From Geminicoccus harenae (GTDB lineage Bacteria; Pseudomonadota; Alphaproteobacteria; Geminicoccales; Geminicoccaceae): a DNA stretch of 64,000 nucleotides. The stretch spans positions 1 to 64,000 of the forward strand of contig NZ_JABGCL010000018.1 of NCBI RefSeq assembly GCF_019800005.1, written 5' to 3'. The notes beneath the pieces were generated by a model. The model was given only the letters and a program-made list of their open reading frames with translations. It had not been told where the DNA came from and made no database searches. Shown piece after piece: positions 26,833 through 34,485 of the stretch (within the stretch, counting starts at the first letter, position 1; each line of letters begins with the position of its first letter). The position numbers and the translations under genes are program-made.

Positions 26833-27396
26833 TCAGACCTGCATGATGTCCTTTTCTTTCTGCGCAAGCATCTGGCCGACCATCTCGATGTGCTTGTCGG
26901 TCAGCTTCTGGATATCGTCCGAATGCTTGGCCTGCTCATCCTGGGAGATGTGACTGTCTTTTTCCAGTTTCTTGAGCTGGTCCATACCGTCGCGGCGCAC
27001 GTTGCGGATCGCGACCCGGGTGCTCTCCGCGTACTTCTGGGCGAGCTTGACCAGTTCCTGGCGACGCTCGCGCGACATCTCGGGCAGCGGCAGGCGCATG
27101 ACCTGGCCTTCCACCTGGGGGTTCAGGCCCAGGTTCGCGGACCGGATCGCCTTCTCCACCGCCTTGGCGAGGCCGCGGTCCCACACCTGGACCTGGAGCA
27201 TCCGCGCATCGGCCACGGTGATCGTCGCGCACTGGTTGAGCGGCATCTCCTGGCCATAGGCCTCGACCACCACCGGCTCCAGCATGGCCGTGGAGGCACG
27301 GCCGGCGCGCACGCCCGAGAGCTCCTTCTTCAGCGCCTCGATGGCGCCGTCCATCCGCTTGTTGACCGATTCCAGATCGAAGCTCTTCACGCTCAT
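26833..27396 (-). CDS. frr: Ribosome recycling factor
   Basis: A 187-residue tRNA-mimic protein that splits post-termination ribosomes with EF-G. The domain I helices contain ALKKELSGVRAGRAS near the N-terminus, and PEMSRERRQELVK and RVAIRNVRRDGMD match the family exactly. The C-terminus ends in a lysine-rich helix, QMLAQKEKDIMQV. It starts 1 bp after the pyrH stop, so the two are coupled. Confidence 0.97.
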   Translation of the reverse strand: MSVKSFDLESVNKRMDGAIEALKKELSGVRAGRASTAMLEPVVVEAYGQEMPLNQCATITVADARMLQVQVWDRGLAKAVEKAIRSANLGLNPQVEGQVMRLPLPEMSRERRQELVKLAQKYAESTRVAIRNVRRDGMDQLKKLEKDSHISQDEQAKHSDDIQKLTDKHIEMVGQMLAQKEKDIMQV

Positions 27397-27397
27397 C

Positions 27398-28159
27398 CTA
27401 TTCCTCCCCGCCGATCACGGTGTGCGGCCCCAGCCCCTGCACCACCTTCGCATAGGCGCCGGCCTCGCGCACCCGGAACACCACGACGGGAATACGGCTC
27501 TCACGGGCAAGGGCGATCGCCGAGGCGTCCATCACCCGCAGATCGTCCGCCAGAACCTTCTGGTAGCTCAGCCGGTCATAGCGGGTGGCGGCCGGATCCT
27601 TCTTGGGGTCGGCGGAATAGACGCCATCCACCTGGGTCCCCTTCAGGATGGCCTCGCAGTTCATCTCCGCAGCGCGCAGCGCGGCGCCGGTGTCGGTGGT
27701 GAAGAACGGGTTGCCCGTTCCGGCAGCGAACAGGACGACCCTGCCCTTCTCCAGGTGCCGGATCGCCCGGCGCCGGATATAGGGCTCGCACACCGCCGAC
27801 ATCGGGATCGCCGACATGACCCGGGTCGGCACGCCGGCCCGCTCAATGAAGGCCTGCACCGCCAGCGCGTTGATGACCGTGCCGAGCATGCCCATGTAGT
27901 CGGCGCTCGCCCGGTCGATGCCGGAGCCGGCGAGGCTGGCGCCGCGCACGATGTTGCCGCCACCGATCACCAGGCATTGCTGCACGCCCAGCGCCTGGAC
28001 GGCCGCGACATCGTTCGCCAGCCGCTCCAGCACCTTGCGGTCGTGCCCGGAGGCCTGCTCGCCGAGCAGGGCCTCGCCGGACATCTTCATCAGGACCCGG
28101 CGCCAGCGCGGCGCCAGGCCCACGGATGTGCTGCCGGAAGTGACGCTATCCTCGCTCAT
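27398..28159 (-). CDS. pyrH: Uridylate kinase
   Basis: A 253-residue hexameric UMP kinase of the amino-acid kinase fold. The N-terminal RVLMKMSGEALLG holds the ATP lysine. GGGNIVRG, ATGTN-type FAAGTGNPFFTTDTGAALRA, and the uridine-site region TQVDGVYSADPKK are present. ATG at 28159 is chosen over one nine codons upstream because a GGGAG lies ten bases before it and the N-terminal tail is shorter. It lies downstream of tsf, the classical rpsB-tsf-pyrH-frr order. Confidence 0.96.
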   Translation of the reverse strand: MSEDSVTSGSTSVGLAPRWRRVLMKMSGEALLGEQASGHDRKVLERLANDVAAVQALGVQQCLVIGGGNIVRGASLAGSGIDRASADYMGMLGTVINALAVQAFIERAGVPTRVMSAIPMSAVCEPYIRRRAIRHLEKGRVVLFAAGTGNPFFTTDTGAALRAAEMNCEAILKGTQVDGVYSADPKKDPAATRYDRLSYQKVLADDLRVMDASAIALARESRIPVVVFRVREAGAYAKVVQGLGPHTVIGGEE

Positions 28160-28217
28160 CGCGTCGCCGCTCCCTTCCGCCGACATCCGCCGACCATGCT
28201 CGTCACCAATCGCCGGG

Positions 28218-29144
28218 TCAGACGCCGGCGAGCTTCGCCACCTCGGCGGCCAGGTCGTCGGTCGGGCCCTTGTCGATACCCTCGCCGACCTGCATCCGCA
28301 CGAACGACGACAGCGTCACCGCCGCCCCGGCGTCCTTGCCCGCCTGGGCGACCACGTCCTTCACCCGCTTGTCCGTGTCCACCACGAACACCTGCTCCAG
28401 GAGGACGACCTCCTCGTAGAACTTGCGGATACGGCCGTCGACCATCTTCTCGATGATGTTGGCGGGCTTGCCGGAGGCAGCCGCCTGCTCGGAGAAGATC
28501 TTGCGCTCGCGCGCCACCAGGTCCGGGTCGAGCGCGTCGGCCGAGACCGCCTGCGGGCTGGTCGCGGCGACGTGCATCGCGATCTGCTTGCCGATCTCGG
28601 CGAGCTTTGCCTTGTCGCCGGTGGAGGAGAGCCCCACCAGCACGCCGATCTTGCCCAGGCCCGGCGCCTGCTGGCCGTGCATGTAGCCGGCCACCACGCC
28701 GTCCTCGACCTCGACCAGCGAGGTGCGGCGCAGCGTGATGTTCTCGCCGATCACCGCGATCGCGTTGGTGATCTCGTCCGCGACGGTGCGGCCGGACGCG
28801 GTGGTCAGGCCCTTGAGCTTCTCGACGTCGCCGCCGGCCTGCAGCGCCAGGGTCGTGATCTCCTGGACCAGCGCCTGGAACTGCTCGTTGCGCGACACGA
28901 AGTCGGTCTCGGCGTTGACCTCGACCAGCGCACCGCGGTTGCCCTCGGTGGCGACACCCACCAGCCCGTCAGCCGCAGTGCGGCCGGACTTCTTGGCGGC
29001 CGCGGCCAGCCCCTTCTTGCGCAGCCAGTCGACGGCTTCCTCGTAGTTGCCGTCGGTGGCCTCCAGCGCCTTCTTGCAGTCCATCATGCCGGCACCCGTC
29101 TGCTCGCGGAGCTGCTTGACGAGGGCGGCGGAAATCTGAGCCAT
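28218..29144 (-). CDS. tsf: Translation elongation factor Ts
   Basis: A 308-residue guanine nucleotide exchange factor for EF-Tu. The N-terminal UBA-like domain is followed by REQTGAGMMDCKKALEA (about 13-29). The core has VGVATEGNRGALVEVNAETDFV. The C-terminal module has GKPANIIEKMVDGRIRKFYEE and LLEQVFV. Length is normal. It lies 39 bp after rpsB and 58 bp before pyrH. Confidence 0.97.
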   Translation of the reverse strand: MAQISAALVKQLREQTGAGMMDCKKALEATDGNYEEAVDWLRKKGLAAAAKKSGRTAADGLVGVATEGNRGALVEVNAETDFVSRNEQFQALVQEITTLALQAGGDVEKLKGLTTASGRTVADEITNAIAVIGENITLRRTSLVEVEDGVVAGYMHGQQAPGLGKIGVLVGLSSTGDKAKLAEIGKQIAMHVAATSPQAVSADALDPDLVARERKIFSEQAAASGKPANIIEKMVDGRIRKFYEEVVLLEQVFVVDTDKRVKDVVAQAGKDAGAAVTLSSFVRMQVGEGIDKGPTDDLAAEVAKLAGV

Positions 29145-29183
29145 GATATCTAGATCCTGAACGGTGGGCAGTGGCTTGGCGGA

Positions 29184-30128
29184 TCAGCCCGCCGCCGCCT
29201 CTTCCTTGGCCGGCTCGGTGCCGGTGGTCGCCTGGGAGCCGTCGGGCGCCTGCTCGGAGATCGCCGCCGGGTTGCCCATGGCCGCAGCCGGATCCTCGGT
29301 GGTGGCGATCGGCTCGATCTCGCGCTGCTCCGGCATCTCCGGCTCGGCCACCGAGGGGCTGGCCTCGATCGGCTCGATCTCGCCCAGCGTCTCCTCGGCC
29401 AGATCGACCGCCTCGCCGATATCGGTGCCCGACGCGGTCAGGTCGGCGGTGATGCCGTCCAGCACAGCGGCGACGATCAGGTCGAGATAGAGGTTGATCG
29501 CCCGCGCCGCGTCGTCGTTGCCCGGGATCGGGAAGCGGACCACGTTCGGGTTGCTGTTGCTGTCGCAGATCGCCACGACCGGAATGCCGAGCTTGTTGGC
29601 CTCGGCGATCGCGATCTCTTCCTTGTTGGTGTCGATCACGAAGATCAGGTCGGGCAAGCCGCCCATGTCCTTGATCCCGCCCAGCGAACGCTCGAGATTG
29701 TCGCGCTCGCGGCCGAGGTTCAGGAACTCCTTCTTGGTCAGGTGGCCCTGGCCACCCTCGACCCGCGCCTCGATCTCGCGCAGCCGCTTGATCGACTGGC
29801 TGATCGTCTTCCAGTTGGTGAGCGTGCCGCCCAGCCAGCGATGGTTGACGAAATACTGGCCACAGCGCCGTGCGGCATCGGCGACCGGGCCCTGGGCCTG
29901 GCGCTTGGTGCCGACGAACAGCACGCGGCCACGGCCGGCCACCACGTCGCGGATGGTGCGCAGAGCGCGGTCCAGCTGCGGCACCGTCTGGGTCAGGTCC
30001 AGGATGTGGATGCCGTTGCGCACGCCGAAGATGTACGGCGCCATCGCCGGGTTCCAGCGACGGGTCTGATGGCCGAAATGCACGCCGGCTTCCAGCAGCT
30101 GGCGCATGGTGAAGGTCGGGAAGGTCAT
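29184..30128 (-). CDS. rpsB: 30S ribosomal protein S2 with acidic C-terminal extension
   Basis: A 314-residue protein. The S2 core occupies about residues 1-235: FTMRQLLEAGVHFGHQTRRWNP at the N-terminus is quoted here in part as FGHQTRRWNP, with VLFVGTKRQAQ, NHRWLGGTLTNW, PDLIFVIDTNKE and GNDDAARAINLYL. About 75 further residues follow, rich in Glu, Ala and Pro with two IEPIE-type repeats, which is longer than the 240-260 usual for S2. ATG at 30128 starts the conserved domain; the longer open frame upstream is not used. It is the first gene of the translation/envelope block. Confidence 0.97.
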   Translation of the reverse strand: MTFPTFTMRQLLEAGVHFGHQTRRWNPAMAPYIFGVRNGIHILDLTQTVPQLDRALRTIRDVVAGRGRVLFVGTKRQAQGPVADAARRCGQYFVNHRWLGGTLTNWKTISQSIKRLREIEARVEGGQGHLTKKEFLNLGRERDNLERSLGGIKDMGGLPDLIFVIDTNKEEIAIAEANKLGIPVVAICDSNSNPNVVRFPIPGNDDAARAINLYLDLIVAAVLDGITADLTASGTDIGEAVDLAEETLGEIEPIEASPSVAEPEMPEQREIEPIATTEDPAAAMGNPAAISEQAPDGSQATTGTEPAKEEAAAG

Positions 30129-30248
30129 GATCCTAGGATCCTCGGGTCGGTTCTTAACCTCCGCGGGCGGAAACGCCGGGCGAACCCGACGCACCGAAGG
30201 AGGGCGTGCCAACAGGGCACGACGACGCCCGCGTGCGAGATGGCCGGG

Positions 30249-30277
30249 CTTGTACACGGCAGCCGGCCACGGCGCAA
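30249..30277 (-). promoter_or_regulatory. Possible sigma-70-type promoter of rpsB
   Basis: On the minus strand TTGCGC (30277-30272), 17 bases, then TACAAG (30254-30249). The spacing is ideal and the match to TTGACA/TATAAT moderate. It lies about 120 bp before the rpsB start. A small hairpin (CGTGCC-loop-GGCACG, near 30208-30224) lies in the resulting leader. This is only a sequence-based suggestion. Confidence 0.3.
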
Positions 30278-30301
30278 GCACGCGCGGCCCCCATGGCGGG
30301 C

Positions 30302-30856
30302 TCAGTCGGAACTCAATCCCGGCCCCGGCCGCCCGGCCAGCGCCCGGTTCCTGGCCGCCTCGACCGCCAGCGCGAAGCCCTGGGCCAGCCCCAGCGCCTC
30401 AGCCATGATCACTTCCGACAGGCCGTCGGCCGGGCCGCTCAGCACCGAGCTGTCGCGCCAGACCAGCAGGTTGGACCGGGCCAGGCGGTCCCCCTCACCC
30501 GGGACGCGGTAGGTCAGCAGATGCTCGGCATCCAGCTCCAGCACCACAATGCAGCCGCCGGCCTCGGTCACATGGCCGAAGGCACCGATGGTCAGGAACG
30601 CCCGCAGCTCCGGGTCACTGCCGTCGGCCGGCTCGATCAGCCCGAACCCGCTGCCCGCAAGCGCCTCGCCCACCGCGGTGCGCGCGGCATCCTCCTGCGC
30701 CCAGCATTCCGTTCCGATCCGGTTGTCGGTCACGACCGAGACCTCGGTGAGGGCAGCCAGGACCGGCCAGCCATCGGCGGCAAACCCGGCTGCCGGGTCG
30801 GCGCGGGCCGGCCAGGCCAGGGCCATCAGCACGAGCATCGCCAGCCGCATCGCCAT
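30302..30856 (-). CDS. Secreted protein of unknown function
   Basis: A 184-residue protein I do not recognise. A clear Sec signal peptide (MRLAMLVLMALAWPARA) ends near residue 20. The mature part has two Cys (in GTECWAQ and GGCIVVLEL) that may form a disulphide. The pattern AARTAVGEALAGSGFGLIEP and LEVDAEHLL-like strands suggest a small alpha/beta periplasmic domain. It is upstream of rpsB on the same strand, with 173 bp between. Codon use and coding bias look like the neighbours, and the signal peptide makes a real gene likely. Confidence 0.65.
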   Translation of the reverse strand: MAMRLAMLVLMALAWPARADPAAGFAADGWPVLAALTEVSVVTDNRIGTECWAQEDAARTAVGEALAGSGFGLIEPADGSDPELRAFLTIGAFGHVTEAGGCIVVLELDAEHLLTYRVPGEGDRLARSNLLVWRDSSVLSGPADGLSEVIMAEALGLAQGFALAVEAARNRALAGRPGPGLSSD

Positions 30857-30977
30857 GACCTTGCTCCGGTGGCCCCTTCGAGGGTCTGATTCTCTCGGGC
30901 TGGCAGAAGGACTTCAACCTTAATCGGTCACAGCGTCGCCCGATCTCTACTTTCCGGAAATATCCCGCCCCCTCCGG

Positions 30978-31883
30978 TCAGCTACCCGCCGGCTGGCCGG
31001 CCTGCGTTGCCACGCGGCTCGCCCGCTCGCTGGTCCACAGCGTGACGAACACGCCCGAGCCGACGATCACCAGGATCCCAGCCCAGGTCCACGCATCCGG
31101 CAGGTCACCGAACAGGAGCCAGCCGAGCGCCACCGTGCTGACGATCTCGAAATAGCCCAGCGGCGCCAGCACGCTGGCCGGCGCCTGCTCGTAGGCGCGC
31201 AGCAGGAGGAGGTGGCCCACCGCCGCGATCGTGCCGATCGCGGCGAAGCCCAGCCAGTCCAGCCAGCCGAGCGGCTGCCAGACGAAGGGTGCGATCGGCG
31301 TCATCAGGACGGCACCGACCAGGGCGCAGAAGAACAGCGACTGGAGATGGGGCGCGAGACCCGCCAGCTTGCGGGTCAGGATGATGTAGACCGAGAAGAC
31401 GAAGGCGGTGGAGAACGCCAGGAGCGAGGCCGGCTGGAACACCGCGGCACCCGGCCGGATGATCAGCAGCGCGCCGCCCAGGCCGATCAGTGCCGCCAGG
31501 ATCTTCGCCCCGCTCAACTGCTCGCCCAGCAGGGCCGGGGCGATCAGGGTCACGATCAGCGGGTAGACGAAGGCCAGCGCCAGCGTCTCGGCCATGGTCA
31601 GGTGCATGAGGGCGGTGAAGAACAGTAGGGTCGCGGCCAGCAGGCAGGCGCCGCGCACGACCTGCAGCCAGAAGCGCGGCGGGGTCAGCACCCGCCAGCC
31701 GAAGCGGGGCAGCACGATCGGGATCAGCACCAGCATGTTGAAGGCGTATCGGCCCCAGGTCAGGTGCAGGGGATGGAATCGTTCGCCCATGAGCTTGGCG
31801 ATCCCGTCCAGGACCGGCAGGATCGTGAACGCGAGCAGCACCAATCCAATTCCGAGAAGCGCGCCCTTGTCCGGCCTTGCCAA
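30978..31883 (-). CDS. DMT-superfamily (EamA) transporter
   Basis: A 301-residue inner-membrane protein with ten predicted helices in two EamA repeats (about 8-140 and 150-285). The first repeat has the LTWGRYAFNMLVLIP region and the second ends with LGYFEIVSTVALGWLLFGDLPDAWTW, the typical EamA end pattern. Members export amino acids or other metabolites or take up small solutes; the substrate here is unknown. It starts with TTG at 31883, supported by GGAGGG six bases upstream. It is divergent from mtgA. Confidence 0.88.
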   Translation of the reverse strand: MARPDKGALLGIGLVLLAFTILPVLDGIAKLMGERFHPLHLTWGRYAFNMLVLIPIVLPRFGWRVLTPPRFWLQVVRGACLLAATLLFFTALMHLTMAETLALAFVYPLIVTLIAPALLGEQLSGAKILAALIGLGGALLIIRPGAAVFQPASLLAFSTAFVFSVYIILTRKLAGLAPHLQSLFFCALVGAVLMTPIAPFVWQPLGWLDWLGFAAIGTIAAVGHLLLLRAYEQAPASVLAPLGYFEIVSTVALGWLLFGDLPDAWTWAGILVIVGSGVFVTLWTSERASRVATQAGQPAGS

Positions 31884-31944
31884 CGTCGTCCCTCCGATCT
31901 TCCGCAGCCGGCACGGCTGGCCGCGCCACCGCTAGCCCGTCGCC

Positions 31945-32754
31945 ATGGCAAAGGTGAAGCGCAATCCGCCGCAGGCCACGCGCAGCCGAGGCAAGCGTGC
32001 CGGCAAGGCCGTCAAGCCGCCCCTGCCCCCGCCTCCCCCGCCGCCGCCTCGGCAGGTGGCCTGGCTCTCGGGTGCCGGCGGGCGGTTCGGCAAGGCACTG
32101 CGCTGGGCGGGCCTGGCCCTGCTCCTGGTGGTGTTCCTGCCGGCACCGCTGCTCCTGGTCGGCCGGTTCGTGCCGACCTGGTACACGCCCCTGATGGTCC
32201 TGCGCCTGGCCGAGGGCGAGGGGCTGCACCGCCAGTGGACGCCCTTGGAGGGGCTGCCGGTCCCGCTGCGCAGCATGGCGCTGGCCTCGGAGGACCAGCT
32301 CTTCTGCAGCCATGGCGGGTTCGACTGGAAGGCCCTGGAGCGCCAGATCCAGCGGGTCCAGGCGGGCGAGACCGCCCGTGGCGCCTCCACGATCAGCCAG
32401 CAGACCGCCAAGAACCTGTTCCTGTGGGACGGGCGAAGCTGGCTGCGCAAGGGGCTGGAGGCCTGGTACACGGTGCAGCTCGAGTTCCTCTGGCCGAAGC
32501 GGCGGATCATCGAGGTCTATCTCAACATCGCCGAGATGGGGCCAGGCGTGTATGGCGCGGCCGCCGCGGCCCGGCACTGGTTCGGCAAGGATCTCGCCGC
32601 CATGTCACGTCTGGAGCTGGCGCGGCTCATCGCGATCCTGCCGGCCCCGCGAAGCTGGCGCGCCGAGCCGGCATCCGCGAACCTGCAGGCGCGTGCCCGA
32701 CGGATCGATGCGCGGGCCAGAGCACTGGGAGAGCTCGACGCATGCGTGCGCTGA
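31945..32754 (+). CDS. mtgA: Monofunctional peptidoglycan glycosyltransferase
   Basis: A 269-residue GT51 enzyme that polymerises lipid II into glycan strands in the periplasm. A basic cytoplasmic tail with an unusual run of nine prolines broken once (about 26-35) leads to a single membrane anchor near 50-75. The catalytic domain has SEDQLFCSHGGFDW with the catalytic Glu, GASTISQQTAKNLFLW, and RRIIEVYLNIAEMGPGVYGA. All key GT51 motifs are intact. No transpeptidase domain follows. Its stop overlaps the next gene by 13 nt. Confidence 0.95.
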   Translation: MAKVKRNPPQATRSRGKRAGKAVKPPLPPPPPPPPRQVAWLSGAGGRFGKALRWAGLALLLVVFLPAPLLLVGRFVPTWYTPLMVLRLAEGEGLHRQWTPLEGLPVPLRSMALASEDQLFCSHGGFDWKALERQIQRVQAGETARGASTISQQTAKNLFLWDGRSWLRKGLEAWYTVQLEFLWPKRRIIEVYLNIAEMGPGVYGAAAAARHWFGKDLAAMSRLELARLIAILPAPRSWRAEPASANLQARARRIDARARALGELDACVR

Positions 32755-33257
32755 CCCTCGTCCTCGCGATCCTCCTGGTGATCGGCCCCCGCCCCAAGCC
32801 GATCGACGCCGCCACCCCGCAGCGCCTGGAAGGGCTGGCACTGGTCAACGAGGACGGCAGCCTGTCGATCGGCGGCACCCAGGTGCGGCTGGCCGGCATT
32901 ATGATCCCCCGGCTCGGTACGCTCTGCATCGAGGACTATCGCGGTACCAGCTGCTCGGACTTCAACGTCCGCCGCCGCCTGGAGCGCAAGATCAGCGGCT
33001 TCGTCCATTGCGACCTGTACGGCCGGGGCCCCGATGGCGTGGCCCAGGGCATCTGCACCGTGGAAGGCCGCAACCGCTTCCGCCCGCGCCAGGACCTGGG
33101 CGCTTGGCTGGTGGCGCAGGGCCTGGCCATGGCGCTGCGCACCGCCCCGGCCGAATACGAGGCCCTGCAGCAGGTGGCCAAGGCCAATCGCGCCGGGATC
33201 TGGTCGGGCTCGCTCATGCCGCAGATCGACGACTGGGGCGACGATTCACGCTTCTGA
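32742..33257 (+). CDS. Secreted thermonuclease-like (SNase-fold) protein, probably inactive
   Basis: A 171-residue protein with an N-terminal signal peptide (LTLVLAILLVIGP, cleavage near DA-A at about 23). It aligns with the SNase fold: VRLAGI, then CDLYGRGPDGVAQGIC, then DLGAWLVAQGLAMAL and the C-terminal EALQQVAKANRAGIW, as in staphylococcal-nuclease-like proteins. The catalytic acidic residues expected after RLAGI (consensus D-x-P-E) are replaced by IPRL, so nuclease activity is doubtful. Four Cys are present. ATG at 32742 overlaps mtgA by 13 nt with GGAG ten bases upstream. Confidence 0.75.
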   Translation: MRALTLVLAILLVIGPRPKPIDAATPQRLEGLALVNEDGSLSIGGTQVRLAGIMIPRLGTLCIEDYRGTSCSDFNVRRRLERKISGFVHCDLYGRGPDGVAQGICTVEGRNRFRPRQDLGAWLVAQGLAMALRTAPAEYEALQQVAKANRAGIWSGSLMPQIDDWGDDSRF

Positions 33258-34310
33258 AGGGGGCTTGCTGGCCAGGATGATGCTGCTGCCGGTCGGCAAC
33301 ATGACTCGCCGCACGTCCCGGCAGCCGGCCCCGGCCAGCCAGGCCGCGTGCTCGGCCTCGGTATAGGCGGCCCCCGCCGGGTAGAGGTTCATGAGCGTCA
33401 GGTCCAGGAGCAGCGCCGAGGGCGGCCCCCGCCGGTCGTCGTCGAGGATGCCGCCGCCAATGATCACGACCGTGCCGCCCGGGCGCACTGCGGCGGCGGC
33501 ATGGCGGATCGCCAGACCCGCCTCTTCCGGCCCCAGCACCTGCACCAGGGCGCGCAGGACGGCCAGGTCGTAGCTGCCGGGCGGCGGGCCGGCCAGGATG
33601 TCACCGGCCAGGATCGTCACCCGCTCGCCACCCGGTGTCCCCTGGAGCAGGCCGCTTGCCAGCCTGGCGTTCCTGGGCAGCTCCAGCAGGGTGGCATGCC
33701 GCCCCGGCTCCATGGCGCACAAGGCGGCCGCCAGCCCGCCCGAGCCGCCGCCGACGTCGATCAGGCTCCGCACACCCGACAGGTCGATGCGGCCGGCCAG
33801 ATCCCGGCCGGCCGCCACCGCCAGCGGGTGCATGCCGCGCAGCATCGCCAGCATCGCCTCGTCGGACGCTTCCGCGAAGTCGTGCATCGCGGCCGGCTGG
33901 CCGGACCGGATCGACCGGGCGGTGTGCAGGTCGGCATGCCAGAGCTGGGCCAGCAGTTCCTGCCCACCCAGGTGACCGGGCCGCCCCTCGACCAGGAAGG
34001 CCGCCGCCTCGGCCGTGTTGCGGAACCGGCCATCCGCCTCGTCGAGAAGGCCGGTGGCCACCAGCGCGCGGAGCAGGCGGGCCAACCGCCCCGGGTCCAC
34101 CTCCAGTGCCGCGGCAAGCTCCCGGGCGGTAGCCGGGCCCGCATCCAGCCGGGTGAAGACGCGCAGCTGCATGCCGGCCAGGAGCGCCATGGCCGGGGCA
34201 ACCCCGGCCTGCAGGCGCCGGATCGTGTCCGGCTGCACCGGTGCCGACCCGGTATCCGGCCCCTGCCCCGCCGTGCTGCTGCCCGTACCTGTCGCTGAAT
34301 CCGCCGTCAT
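33246..34310 (-). CDS. O-methyltransferase with N-terminal dimerisation domain (Methyltransf_2 type)
   Basis: A 354-residue SAM-dependent methyltransferase of the hydroxyindole/caffeate O-methyltransferase fold. The N-terminal winged-helix dimerisation domain is about 35-110 (TARELAAALEVDPGRLARLLRAL). The SAM site is SLIDVGGGSGGLAAAL near 185-200. VLRALVQVLGPEEAG corresponds to the catalytic-base region, where O-methyltransferases usually have His (often HxWxD); that His is not evident, so the reaction is uncertain. ATG at 34310 has GAGGG upstream. The end overlaps the convergent nuclease-like gene by 12 nt. Such enzymes often belong to secondary metabolism. Confidence 0.8.
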   Translation of the reverse strand: MTADSATGTGSSTAGQGPDTGSAPVQPDTIRRLQAGVAPAMALLAGMQLRVFTRLDAGPATARELAAALEVDPGRLARLLRALVATGLLDEADGRFRNTAEAAAFLVEGRPGHLGGQELLAQLWHADLHTARSIRSGQPAAMHDFAEASDEAMLAMLRGMHPLAVAAGRDLAGRIDLSGVRSLIDVGGGSGGLAAALCAMEPGRHATLLELPRNARLASGLLQGTPGGERVTILAGDILAGPPPGSYDLAVLRALVQVLGPEEAGLAIRHAAAAVRPGGTVVIIGGGILDDDRRGPPSALLLDLTLMNLYPAGAAYTEAEHAAWLAGAGCRDVRRVMLPTGSSIILASKPPSEA

Positions 34311-34485
34311 CGCCTGGTCGCCCTCGTTATCGCCATGGACAGAAAGCCGGCACGACCGGGAATGCCGCGCCACTGCCGCACTCTTCCAGCATGAGCGTCG
34401 GTCCGCCAGCCGATGGTATTACTGTCGGCCATTGTGATAAGCCGTTCCTGGACAGGTCGCTGCGGCGCATGGGAGGTGCCGGCGG

